This document shows, piece by piece, positions 34,722-43,103 of a stretch of 64,000 nt of DNA. The notes beneath the pieces were generated by a model. That model was not told the DNA's origin. It was given only the letters and a program-made list of their open reading frames with translations, and searched no databases. The translations under genes were made by a program, and so were the position numbers. The stretch comes from Paenibacillus brevis (lineage in GTDB: Bacteria; Bacillota; Bacilli; Paenibacillales; Paenibacillaceae), in the NCBI RefSeq assembly GCF_018919145.1, contig NZ_JAHLQJ010000006.1, positions 62,001 through 126,000 on the forward strand, in the 5' to 3' direction. The stretch's first letter is position 1. The number at the start of each line of letters is the position of its first letter.

Positions 34722-35761
34722 GATCCAAGCTGACCGGCTACGGTATTCTCGGATTGGGACTGCTGTGCATTACGCTGGTCATCTGTGTCGGCTTCGGCTC
34801 CGTATCCGTGCCTGCACGGGAGATTGCCGCGATTCTTGCTCATCGCATTCCGGTGATCGGCAGTATGGTAGAACCGCAATGGAGCACCGCTTCAGAGACG
34901 ATTGTGATGCAGGTCCGATTACCGCGGGTGCTGTTGGGATTGTTGGTCGGTTCTACGCTGGCTGTTGCGGGAGCTGCGTTTCAAGGCGTGCTGCGCAATC
35001 CGCTTGCAGACCCGTTCACGCTCGGCGTATCCTCCGGATCGGCTGTCGGAGCTGCGGTGCTCATTTTCTTCGGGTGGCAGTTCTCCTGGATCGGCATATT
35101 CACGCTCCCGGTCGTTGCCTTTACTACGGGGGCGCTGACGCTGGGCATTGTACTCTGGCTTGCCCGTGAGCAAGGGAAGATTCCTGCGGAAAGCCTGATC
35201 CTGTCCGGTGTAGTGATGCAATCCTTTTTGGGTGCGATTGTGTCGTTCCTGACAGCGATGTCGAAGAAGACGATTAATGAAATTATGTACTGGACAATGG
35301 GAAGCTTGAACCTTCGAGGATGGTCGTATACGGCCATCCTGCTTCCATATTTACTGGCTGGCTTGATATTTCTGTGGAGCCAGGCCCGTTCGCTGAATCT
35401 GTTGGCGCTTGGCGAGAAACAAGCAGCCCATTCCGGGCTTCATGTGGAACGCACCAAGATACTGACTTTGCTTGTCGCCACTTTAATGACGGCGGCGGCT
35501 GTATCGGTGTCCGGGGTCATTGGCTTTGTCGGCCTGGTCATTCCCCACATGATCCGTTTGTTCACGGGATCTGATTACAGATTGATTATCCCGCTATCCG
35601 CTCTTGGCGGGGGGATCTTTATGATGTGGAGTGATCTGGCGGCCAGATCACTGCTTGCGCCTACAGAAATTCCGCTGGGTGTGATTACAGCCTTTATAGG
35701 CGCTCCGTTCTTCGGATATTTGCTATACCGAAAGAAAAAAGTCAGAGAGAGTGAATCATGA
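34718..35761 (+). CDS. btuC: Cobalamin ABC transporter permease (FecCD family)
   Basis: A 347-residue integral membrane protein with about nine to ten helices. FecCD-family signatures are VRLPRVLLGLLVGSTLAVAG, FQGVLRNPLADPFTLGVSSG and GFVGLVIPHMIRLFTGSDYR. The ATG overlaps btuF by 4 bp and its stop overlaps btuD. It forms the channel for corrinoid entry across the membrane. Confidence 0.9.
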   Translation: MRSKLTGYGILGLGLLCITLVICVGFGSVSVPAREIAAILAHRIPVIGSMVEPQWSTASETIVMQVRLPRVLLGLLVGSTLAVAGAAFQGVLRNPLADPFTLGVSSGSAVGAAVLIFFGWQFSWIGIFTLPVVAFTTGALTLGIVLWLAREQGKIPAESLILSGVVMQSFLGAIVSFLTAMSKKTINEIMYWTMGSLNLRGWSYTAILLPYLLAGLIFLWSQARSLNLLALGEKQAAHSGLHVERTKILTLLVATLMTAAAVSVSGVIGFVGLVIPHMIRLFTGSDYRLIIPLSALGGGIFMMWSDLAARSLLAPTEIPLGVITAFIGAPFFGYLLYRKKKVRESES

Positions 35762-36564
35762 TGCTCGAAGTAAAGCAGGTATCCAAAGCGTACGGCAAGC
35801 AGCAGGCATTAAAGGATATTGACTGGAAGGTCAAGCAAGGGGAATTCTGGGGAGTCATCGGCCCGAACGGCAGCGGCAAGAGCACCTTGCTGAATCTGCT
35901 GTCCGGTACGGAGATGGCGGATTCCGGGGAAGTCCTTCTGCTTGACAAGCCGATCAGATCCTACCGGCGTAAGGAGCTTTCACGGCGTCTTGCCGTATTG
36001 CAGCAGGATGGCCTTCCTCCCGTATCGTTTACGGTCAGAGAGGTTCTGGAAATGGGTCGTTATCCTTTTCAGAACTGGCGAGGAGCGGATATGGATGAGC
36101 ATGCGGAGCATATTCTGGAAGACATTATGCAACGTCTTGATCTGACCTCTCTCGCAGATCGGCCGCTAAGCAGTCTGAGCGGAGGACAGCGTCAGCGGGC
36201 CGCCTTGGGCAAGGTAATGGCTCAGCAGCCTGAGATTATTTTACTGGATGAGCCCACTACATTTCTGGATATTCGCTATCAGCTGCAATTCATGGAATTG
36301 GTCGAGTCATGGCGGCAGCAAGATGGCTTAACCGTGATTGCAGTTATGCATGATCTCAATCTGGCCTCGTTATACTGCGATGCCTTGCTTGTGCTGGATC
36401 GAGGGCATGTTGCAGGTGCTGGTTGTCCGCAGCAGCTGATAACGCCTGAGCTGATTCAGAGAATCTTTACGGTCAATGCGTATAGTGTGCCGCACCCCGA
36501 TCACGGCGAGCCGCAGCTGCTGTATCGAAAGGGACTCTCACAGACTACACCGGATGAATTCTGA
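35758..36564 (+). CDS. btuD: Cobalamin ABC transporter ATP-binding protein
   Basis: A 268-residue FepC/BtuD-type ATPase. Walker A is GPNGSGKST (about 38-46), the signature is LSGGQRQRAALGKVMAQQ, Walker B is IILLDEPTTFLDI and the H-loop is VMHDLN. Its start (ATG 35758, or ATG 35761) overlaps the btuC stop. It energises the BtuFC importer. Confidence 0.9.
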   Translation: MMLEVKQVSKAYGKQQALKDIDWKVKQGEFWGVIGPNGSGKSTLLNLLSGTEMADSGEVLLLDKPIRSYRRKELSRRLAVLQQDGLPPVSFTVREVLEMGRYPFQNWRGADMDEHAEHILEDIMQRLDLTSLADRPLSSLSGGQRQRAALGKVMAQQPEIILLDEPTTFLDIRYQLQFMELVESWRQQDGLTVIAVMHDLNLASLYCDALLVLDRGHVAGAGCPQQLITPELIQRIFTVNAYSVPHPDHGEPQLLYRKGLSQTTPDEF

Positions 36565-36612
36565 TAGAATAGGAATACGATAATTCTATTTCTTGGAAGC
36601 GAGGTTGAAACG

Positions 36613-37704
36613 ATGAATCAGACGATCTCAAGCCTGGTGGATAGCATTGCTCCGGTGGACAAGTCTGCGGAAGAGGCGGCTTTGGCCCATCTGAATCAGT
36701 TGACGAAGCCCCCGGGCAGTCTCGGTAAATTAGAGGGGTTAGCCATCAAGCTCGCCGGAGTGAGCGGAAAAGTCATGTCCTCATATCCCAAACGTGCCGT
36801 TGTTGTAATGGCCGGGGATCACGGGGTATGTGAGGAAGGGGTCAGTGCTTTTCCGTCTGAGGTGACCGCGCAAATGGTCGGCAATTTCCTGAATGGCGGT
36901 GCGGCTGTTAATGTACTTGCCCGTCAAGCGAGTGCCGAGGTGCTGTGTGTTGACATCGGAGTACAGACGGATTTGCAGCACCCTGGATTGATATCGAAAA
37001 AAGTCAGGTACGGAACAGCTAATATGGTCAAGGAGCCGGCGATGACTCGGGAAGAGGCAGAGGCGGCTATTATAGCCGGCGCTGAGGTTGCCCGGGATGC
37101 CTACTCCCGAGGTATAAGACTCTTTGTGACCGGGGAGATGGGGATTGGCAATACAACGGCAAGTGCGGCTGTGATGAGCGGCTTGACGGGCATCTCCACC
37201 CGGGAGAGCGTCGGCAGGGGGACTGGAATTGATGATGACGGACTCCGCCTCAAAATCATTACTGTAGATCGGGCCCTCGAATTTCATAAGCCGAATGGTA
37301 ATGATCCGGTGGATGTCCTGGCCAAGGTAGGCGGACTGGAAATTGCCGGTCTTGCAGGCGTTATCCTCGCTGCTGCGGCACTTCGCTGTCCTGTCATTAT
37401 TGACGGATTCATCTCAGGTGCCGCAGCACTTGCTGCATATAAGCTGGCGCCTGATACTGTCCAATACATGATTGCTTCTCACGTATCTCAAGAGCCTGGG
37501 CATGTTCATTTGCTGAAGGAGCTTGGACTGGAGCCTATGCTTCATCTTGATATGCGATTGGGTGAAGGAACCGGGGGTGTCCTGGCTATTCATCTTGTCG
37601 ATGCTGCCTGCAAAATTATGGCTGAGATGGCGACGTTCGCAAGCGCCGGGATTTCTTCAGCTTCCGATGGGGATACACCTCCGCCAGAGGGGGAACCGCG
37701 ATGA
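36613..37704 (+). CDS. cobT: Nicotinate-nucleotide--dimethylbenzimidazole phosphoribosyltransferase
   Basis: A 363-residue enzyme that makes alpha-ribazole 5'-phosphate for the lower ligand. Signatures are LTKPPGSLGKLEGLA (about 31-45), VVMAGDHGVCEEGVSAFPSE, GEMGIGNTTASAA and the region around the catalytic Glu near the C terminus (LDMRLGEGTGG). It is separated from btuD by 48 bp without an obvious terminator, so it probably shares the riboswitch transcript. The last 20 residues are Pro/Glu-rich. Confidence 0.95.
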   Translation: MNQTISSLVDSIAPVDKSAEEAALAHLNQLTKPPGSLGKLEGLAIKLAGVSGKVMSSYPKRAVVVMAGDHGVCEEGVSAFPSEVTAQMVGNFLNGGAAVNVLARQASAEVLCVDIGVQTDLQHPGLISKKVRYGTANMVKEPAMTREEAEAAIIAGAEVARDAYSRGIRLFVTGEMGIGNTTASAAVMSGLTGISTRESVGRGTGIDDDGLRLKIITVDRALEFHKPNGNDPVDVLAKVGGLEIAGLAGVILAAAALRCPVIIDGFISGAAALAAYKLAPDTVQYMIASHVSQEPGHVHLLKELGLEPMLHLDMRLGEGTGGVLAIHLVDAACKIMAEMATFASAGISSASDGDTPPPEGEPR

Positions 37705-38273
37705 TCGTATTGGTCACGGGCGGTGCGCGAAGCGGCAAGAGCAGCTTTGCCGAGTCATGGTGCATAAAGCACAGTGAATCCGGGAACGGGCTGTATATAG
37801 CGACCGCACAGGCTTTTGACGAGGAGATGAAGGAGCGTATTCAGCTTCACCGGGACCAGCGGGAGGAGAGCGGGTTCATATGGACCACGCAGGAAGAGCC
37901 TCTCCGGCTGCCGGAGCTGCTCCGGACCTCGAGTCAAGCAGGAAGCGGCTCACCGGTTGTGCTTGTGGATTGTCTTACATTGTGGCTTTCCAATGTGCTG
38001 CTAAGCGATGGAGAAGAGAACGGCCCGGGGGGAGAATCCCGGACAGAATCCAGCATCCGTCAGCTTGTTGAAGCCGTGTCGGCATATTCAGGTCAGCTTG
38101 TTCTGGTGACTAATGAGGTAGGAAGCGGTATTGTCCCAGAATATAAGTTGGGGAGACAGTACAGGGATCTGGCAGGACGGTTGAATCGAAGCATCGCAGC
38201 GATTGCTGATCAGGTATTTCTGGTAACCGCAGGTATTCCAATCGAGCTAAAGAGCAGGGAGTATCGATTATGA
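37701..38273 (+). CDS. cobU: Bifunctional adenosylcobinamide kinase/adenosylcobinamide-phosphate guanylyltransferase
   Basis: A 190-residue enzyme that phosphorylates adenosylcobinamide and then transfers GMP. The P-loop is GGARSGKSS at 7-15. VDCLTLWLSNVLL and VTNEVGSGIVPEYKLGRQYRD are typical. Start and stop overlap cobT and cobS by 4 bp each. Confidence 0.95.
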   Translation: MIVLVTGGARSGKSSFAESWCIKHSESGNGLYIATAQAFDEEMKERIQLHRDQREESGFIWTTQEEPLRLPELLRTSSQAGSGSPVVLVDCLTLWLSNVLLSDGEENGPGGESRTESSIRQLVEAVSAYSGQLVLVTNEVGSGIVPEYKLGRQYRDLAGRLNRSIAAIADQVFLVTAGIPIELKSREYRL

Positions 38274-39082
38274 GACAGACGGTACAGCCGATTCAAGCGG
38301 CCTTTCAGTTTCTGACCCGCTTCCCGGTCAAAGCGGAGCTGGACTTCACACCGGAGCTGTTGCGGGCGAGTACGCGCCATTATCCGTTAGTTGGAGCAGC
38401 CATCGGCTTAAGTATGTGCGCAGCAACGCTGGTAGCCTCCTGGCTGCTTCCGCCGTTGCCTGCTGCTGTCGTTAGCCTGATCATCTGGGTCTGGCTGACG
38501 GGAGGTCTGCATCTCGATGGCTGGATGGATTGTGCAGATGCCCTCCTTAGCTACCGGTCACGGGAAAAGATGCTGGAGATCATGAAGGACAGCCGGGTAG
38601 GAGCCATGGGGGTTCTGGCCTGCGTTCTGCTGCTGATGCTAAAGGCCGCGCTGCTCTCCTCGCTTATTGCTGCCGGTCAATTGGCTATCTCCTGCGCCTT
38701 GTTGACGGTGCCGGTATGGAGCCGCTGGTTCATGGTGTACGCTATGAGCAAATGGCCGCCTGCCCGAGGCGGAGAAGGACTTGCCGCAAGATTCGAAGGG
38801 CTGAACGCATCCCATGCCCAAAGTGCAGCAGTATCAGCTATCTTGATCACATTTTTGGGCATGACGATTCCTTTATTAGTGTTTGGCGTTACCATCGGGC
38901 TTCCGGCTGCTTCCTATGGAATCTACTTCTTTGCCGCTCCATTATTGACGCTGGCAGCTGGAATATATGCGGGCGGCAAAGTCAATAAGAAGCTGGGAGG
39001 ATTAACGGGGGATGTGTATGGCGCGCTTAACGAAGGCTTGGAGAGTCTTCTTTTGCTGGCCGCAGTTATTTTGTTTCTCTAA
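38270..39082 (+). CDS. cobS: Adenosylcobinamide-GDP ribazoletransferase (cobalamin synthase)
   Basis: A 270-residue membrane enzyme joining adenosylcobinamide-GDP with alpha-ribazole. The motif GGLHLDGWMDCADALLS (about 77-93) and KDSRVGAMGV hold the acidic residues expected for Mg2+ binding; GLTGDVYGALNE is near the C terminus. Six or more hydrophobic segments are visible. It ends the btuFCD-cobTUS unit at the terminator 39111-39161. Confidence 0.95.
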   Translation: MRQTVQPIQAAFQFLTRFPVKAELDFTPELLRASTRHYPLVGAAIGLSMCAATLVASWLLPPLPAAVVSLIIWVWLTGGLHLDGWMDCADALLSYRSREKMLEIMKDSRVGAMGVLACVLLLMLKAALLSSLIAAGQLAISCALLTVPVWSRWFMVYAMSKWPPARGGEGLAARFEGLNASHAQSAAVSAILITFLGMTIPLLVFGVTIGLPAASYGIYFFAAPLLTLAAGIYAGGKVNKKLGGLTGDVYGALNEGLESLLLLAAVILFL

Positions 39083-39110
39083 ATACTCAGGTGTTTTGGT
39101 CTAATCAAAT

Positions 39111-39161
39111 CCAAAAGCGGCTGTCCAAAGGGAAGTTAATCCCGTCGGACAGCCGCTTTAT
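39111..39161. terminator. Bidirectional terminator
   Basis: AAAAGCGGCTGTCC and GGACAGCCGCTTT form a 13-bp stem with inner GGG/CCC, flanked by A and T stretches. It separates cobS from the convergent chemoreceptor gene. Confidence 0.9.
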
Positions 39162-39163
39162 TT

Positions 39164-40855
39164 CTAGATTTTGAACTTGAGCACTTCATTTTGAAGGATT
39201 AAGGCTTGATTGTACAGATCCTGCACGGTCTTCGTATGCTCTTCCATTTCCGTGATTTGCTGTTCCGCATAACCGGCAATTTCTTCGATACTCTTCAACG
39301 ATTTGCCCGTAATATTGGCGGCCTCCTCCACGGAGGCAGTCACTTCTTCCGTTCCGGCAGAGACCTCCTGCGTAGAAGCGGAGACGCTTTGGATCGTCAT
39401 GTTGATATTGTTGATCAATTCAGTCAATTGCTCGAAAGCGTTGCTTGCTTGCGTTACGCGCTCCGTGCCCGAATGGATCTCATCACCGACTAAATCCATT
39501 GCTTGTACCGAATTCATCGCTTCTTCGCGGATACCCAACAAATTCTCGCTGATATGATCCGTTGCAATCCGGGACTGCTCTGCAAGCTTGCGCACCTCTT
39601 CGGCAACAACCGCAAAGCCTTTGCCATGCTCGCCTGCGCGGGCTGCTTCGATTGCTGCATTGAGTGAGAGAATATTGATCTGCTTCGTAATCTCCATAAT
39701 CGTACTGACTGTTGTAGAGATCGACTCTGACCGGTCATTAAGCGCCGCAATCGACTCTCTTGACTTGTTGGCTGCTTCTTCGACCAGCTTCATTTGAGAG
39801 ACGGCGGTTTGAGCAAGCTCATTACCTGTCATTGCTTCATTAGAGGCTTGACCGATCTTCTCGGTTACTTCAGCCGACGAGGTAGCAATATGCTGCACGC
39901 CCTGAGAGATTTCTTCCATTGCACGGGCATTTTCAGCCGTAGTGGAAGCAATGGTGTAGCTGCCTTTTTCAATTTCGCTTGTAGCTGCGCCGGAACGCTC
40001 CGTCAGTTCTTTAAAAGTGGCGGCCGATTGATTCAAGTATCCGGACCCATCAACCACGGCCTGGGAGGTCGTCATAACCTTGCCAATCATATCCTGCAAT
40101 TGCTTGCTCATCATTCGGAAGCTCTCAGCCAGCTTGCCGACCTCATCCTTGGAAGTAAAATCAACAGTTTCTCTGAAGTCGCCCTTGGCCATTTTTTCAG
40201 TCGCGATAACCAATTTCTTCATGGGCTTGGAAATTCGGCTGCTGACAATATAAGCTCCGAGCAAGCCGATCACGATGACGGCAAGCGAAATCAAGAGACA
40301 AATCCAGAGAATGAAGGCTTCTTTGTCCTTGATAAAAGTGGCGTCCATGCTTACTGCCAGAATAGCAGTGCTGCCAGGCAGCGCGATGTAGGCGGTCTTA
40401 TGGTAACCATACTGATCCGCGTAAAGATCCGTGATGGAGGCATTGCCTTTCGATTCCGCAGATTTCATGGCCTCCTGGATTTCAAGCTTGTCCCCGACTT
40501 TCATCAAGGAATCATCGTTGACACCGATTAACGTGGCCTCGTTCTCTTGCAGATCGATTAAGTAGGCGGAATCCAGTTGAAACTCTTCTACCTTCTGCGC
40601 CAGATAAGACTCAACGGCAAAGCGCGAATTTTCTTTTCCTTTTAATAGTTGAAGCGCTTGGGAGGTATCCATTTGTCTGAAAATATCCTTGGAGCTGGTT
40701 CTCAGGACTTTGTCGAACTGCGGCAGAACCTGCTGTGTAATGATTCCGGTAGACACCACATAGAAGCTGGTAGTAAACATTAGGGAAGATAATAAGATAA
40801 CCACTGTAAATGTCACCATGAATTTGCGGTTGATAGAATGACTCAGTTTCAGCAT
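39164..40855 (-). CDS. Methyl-accepting chemotaxis protein
   Basis: A 563-residue transmembrane chemoreceptor. Transmembrane segment 1 is near 11-35, an extracytoplasmic sensor of about 150 residues follows (containing the Cache-like [17 protein letters not shown]), and transmembrane segment 2 is near 187-209 ([20 protein letters not shown]). A HAMP domain and a long signalling coiled coil follow, with the tip [28 protein letters not shown] is best spaced for ATG 40855, though two in-frame ATGs precede it. The ligand is unknown. Confidence 0.92.
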   Translation of the reverse strand: MLKLSHSINRKFMVTFTVVILLSSLMFTTSFYVVSTGIITQQVLPQFDKVLRTSSKDIFRQMDTSQALQLLKGKENSRFAVESYLAQKVEEFQLDSAYLIDLQENEATLIGVNDDSLMKVGDKLEIQEAMKSAESKGNASITDLYADQYGYHKTAYIALPGSTAILAVSMDATFIKDKEAFILWICLLISLAVIVIGLLGAYIVSSRISKPMKKLVIATEKMAKGDFRETVDFTSKDEVGKLAESFRMMSKQLQDMIGKVMTTSQAVVDGSGYLNQSAATFKELTERSGAATSEIEKGSYTIASTTAENARAMEEISQGVQHIATSSAEVTEKIGQASNEAMTGNELAQTAVSQMKLVEEAANKSRESIAALNDRSESISTTVSTIMEITKQINILSLNAAIEAARAGEHGKGFAVVAEEVRKLAEQSRIATDHISENLLGIREEAMNSVQAMDLVGDEIHSGTERVTQASNAFEQLTELINNINMTIQSVSASTQEVSAGTEEVTASVEEAANITGKSLKSIEEIAGYAEQQITEMEEHTKTVQDLYNQALILQNEVLKFKI

Positions 40856-41072
40856 GAACATCCTCTCCATTTATCCAATTTTCTTTTTCTCTATGTACTA
40901 TTAGGGCGGCAATTGTAATTGACCGCTGTTCATTGTATCTATTCTATAGAAAAAAAAGGTTTTTGAAAATAATAATTTTGTGTATTTCATTTTCATTATC
41001 GTCACTTTTGGGAAGAAAGTGTAGTAAAGAAGGCTGAATTGTGATAATTTGTCGTTTGGGAGGCGAGGAAGC

Positions 41073-41774
41073 TTGTTTAATGTTGCTTGGGGTATTTTGT
41101 ATATGCTTGTAAATTTCAGTTTCTTTCTGCTTTGTTACAAGCTGTTTGGTAAAAAGGGAATATACGCCTGGATAGGAGTGGCTACTGTCGTGGCTAACAT
41201 TCAGGTGATCAAAACGATTGAAATGTTCGGCATCGTTATGACGCTGGGCAATACGATGTATGTCAGCTTGTATCTTGCGAGCGATCTGCTGAATGAGAAG
41301 TTTGGGCGCAAGGAAGCGAAGAAGGCGGTATGGTTCGGTTTCTTCACCCTGATTATGACGACGATCCTGATGCAGATGACGTTGGTCTTTGAACGCCAGC
41401 CAAGCGATATGGGTCAAGCCTCGCTGGAGACGATTTTCGGTCTGATGCCAAGGTTGGCCTTAGGAAGCCTGAGCGCCTATTTTGTGAGCCAGTTTATGGA
41501 TGTTCGCCTATATGCCTGGATCCGCAAATTTTATCCCGCCCGCAACCAGCTATGGATCAGAAATAACGGGAGCACGATGGTAAGCTCGTTTGTCGATACC
41601 TTGATCTTCTGTACTATTGCATTTGCCGGCGAATACAGCCTGCAGGTATGGACGGAAATTTTACTGACGACCTACTTATTCAAATTTGTACTGACGGCAG
41701 CGGGGACGCCGTTTCTTTACATCGCACGTAATTTTCGCCATGAAGAGGATGAAGCTGCCGTTGCCGGCTCCTAG
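41073..41774 (+). CDS. Queuosine precursor transporter (VUT family, YhhQ-like)
   Basis: A 233-residue membrane protein with about six helices. The segment GNTMYVSLYLASDLLNEKFG is typical of the vitamin uptake transporter family, whose YhhQ members import preQ0/preQ1. Further on, GSTMVSSFVDTLIFCTIAF is also characteristic. GGGAGGCGAGG (41058-41068) points to a TTG start at 41073 rather than the TTG at 41049. The queuosine biosynthesis cluster lies 5 kb away, which fits the role, but no preQ1 riboswitch is seen here. Confidence 0.85.
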   Translation: MFNVAWGILYMLVNFSFFLLCYKLFGKKGIYAWIGVATVVANIQVIKTIEMFGIVMTLGNTMYVSLYLASDLLNEKFGRKEAKKAVWFGFFTLIMTTILMQMTLVFERQPSDMGQASLETIFGLMPRLALGSLSAYFVSQFMDVRLYAWIRKFYPARNQLWIRNNGSTMVSSFVDTLIFCTIAFAGEYSLQVWTEILLTTYLFKFVLTAAGTPFLYIARNFRHEEDEAAVAGS

Positions 41775-41778
41775 ATAG

Positions 41779-41815
41779 CAAGACCTCCAATCCCGAACCA
41801 GGGATGGAGGTCTTC
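41779..41815. terminator. Hairpin between convergent genes
   Basis: AGACCTCCAATCCC and GGGATGGAGGTCT form a strong stem, but neither side has a long T run, so termination may be weak. Confidence 0.6.
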
Positions 41816-41819
41816 AGTC

Positions 41820-42911
41820 TTATACACATTGAAGGTGCTTGGGAAAGGAGGTAAGGACGTCCACTCCCGAGTCTGTCACTGTAACATCGTCTTCGATTCG
41901 AACTCCGGCGACGCCCGGCACATAGATTCCAGGCTCAACGGTGAATACATTGCCTTCCCGCAGGAAGAGCTCGTTCTGGCCGTGCACGGAAGGGAATTCA
42001 TGAACATCAATACCAAGCCCGTGCCCAAGCCGATGATTGAAATAAGGGCCATAACCCGCAGCTTCAATCACATCTCTGGCAGCCTTATCGATGGAGCCGA
42101 AGGTAACCCCCGGCTTGATTGCAGCAATTGCTGCTTCATTCGCGGCGAGTACGGTCTCGTAAATTTTAATCTGCTCGGCAGATAGCTCGCCAAAGCCGAA
42201 GGTTCTTGTAATATCAGAGGCATACCCATTAGCGTAGACTCCGATATCGAACATGATCATATCTCCGCTTCGAAGCTTGCGCTCACCCGGCACACCATGC
42301 GGGAGTGCCGTCTTTTCCCCGAACAACACCATGGAATCAAAGGAGGGACCGTCAGCTCCGAGCTTGCGGATTTGATACTCGACCTCGGCAACAAGCTCGT
42401 TCTCGGTAACCCCTTCCTTAATCTGCTTCAGGCTAAGCTCAAGCACCTGCTCGATCAGCTTGGCGGCATGCCGCATCCGCTTGATCTCCTCCGGACTCTT
42501 TCTGATCCGCATCTCGCGGAGAGATGGACCGATATCGGCTGATGCCGAGAATCGAAGCGCCTCTTGCAGGCGTTCATACCGGTCCAGAGTTACATATTCC
42601 TTTTCAAGTCCAAAGGTACCTATAGAGCGGTCTGACCCCAGTCTTTGCCGGAGCAAGCGGTAAGGGTCCTCGGTATCCTGATGAGTGATTAATTCCATGG
42701 AGCCGATAGCCGCCTTCGCCGCCTCTCCGTCCAAAGCAGGTGCGAACAGAACAGGCTCGCTTCCGGCTTTCAACAACAGTCCCAGAAAGCGTTCATGAGG
42801 ATTGCTGAGAAATCCGGTTAAATAGTAGACATGCTTGGGATCGGTGATCAAGAGCGTATCCATGCCGAGCTGATGCATTTGCTGTTCAAGCTCGATCCAG
42901 CGTTGATCCAT
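41820..42911 (-). CDS. Xaa-Pro aminopeptidase (M24 family)
   Basis: A 363-residue metallopeptidase with a creatinase-like N-terminal domain (1-130) and the pita-bread catalytic domain. The five metal ligands can be placed in FDIGVYANGYASDITRTF (two Asp), HRLGHGLGIDVHEFP (His), VEPGIYVPG (Glu) and RIEDDVTV (Glu). It releases N-terminal residues preceding proline. AAGGAAG precedes ATG 42911; an in-frame TTG at 42917 is too close to it. It is a single gene. Confidence 0.92.
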   Translation of the reverse strand: MDQRWIELEQQMHQLGMDTLLITDPKHVYYLTGFLSNPHERFLGLLLKAGSEPVLFAPALDGEAAKAAIGSMELITHQDTEDPYRLLRQRLGSDRSIGTFGLEKEYVTLDRYERLQEALRFSASADIGPSLREMRIRKSPEEIKRMRHAAKLIEQVLELSLKQIKEGVTENELVAEVEYQIRKLGADGPSFDSMVLFGEKTALPHGVPGERKLRSGDMIMFDIGVYANGYASDITRTFGFGELSAEQIKIYETVLAANEAAIAAIKPGVTFGSIDKAARDVIEAAGYGPYFNHRLGHGLGIDVHEFPSVHGQNELFLREGNVFTVEPGIYVPGVAGVRIEDDVTVTDSGVDVLTSFPKHLQCV

Positions 42912-43038
42912 AATCAAAACTTCCTTTCATGCGGATTCTTTATTTATTATAGGACAAAATGACGCTGACAAGGAAATGAATGCTGAGTTGCATTGAAAAG
43001 TGTAAAGCTATTTTGTCTGAAATTTTAAAAAAACGGAA

Positions 43039-43066
43039 TTTACATTTTACACGTTTCAGCTACAAT
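43039..43066 (+). promoter_or_regulatory. Promoter of the MFS-padR operon
   Basis: TTTACA (43039-43044) and TACAAT (43061-43066) are 16 bp apart. A palindrome at 43075-43090 lies just downstream, near the expected transcription start. Confidence 0.6.
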
Positions 43067-43074
43067 AAGATTGT

Positions 43075-43090
43075 TATTCAAATTTGAATA
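43075..43090. promoter_or_regulatory. Perfect 16-bp palindrome, candidate operator
   Basis: TATTCAAATTTGAATA is exactly self-complementary and sits between the promoter and the ribosome site of the MFS gene. A PadR regulator is encoded in the same operon, so autoregulation through this site is likely. The binding protein is inferred. Confidence 0.6.
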
Positions 43091-43103
43091 GAGGGGGCTC
43101 GGC

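Noticed and set aside
36613-36660. A second riboswitch between btuD and cobT
   Set aside because: The 48-bp gap is too short for an aptamer and shows no B12 box.
39794-40531. A 245-codon plus-strand frame opposite the chemoreceptor
   Set aside because: Antisense to a recognisable receptor; the translated product has no plausible domain.
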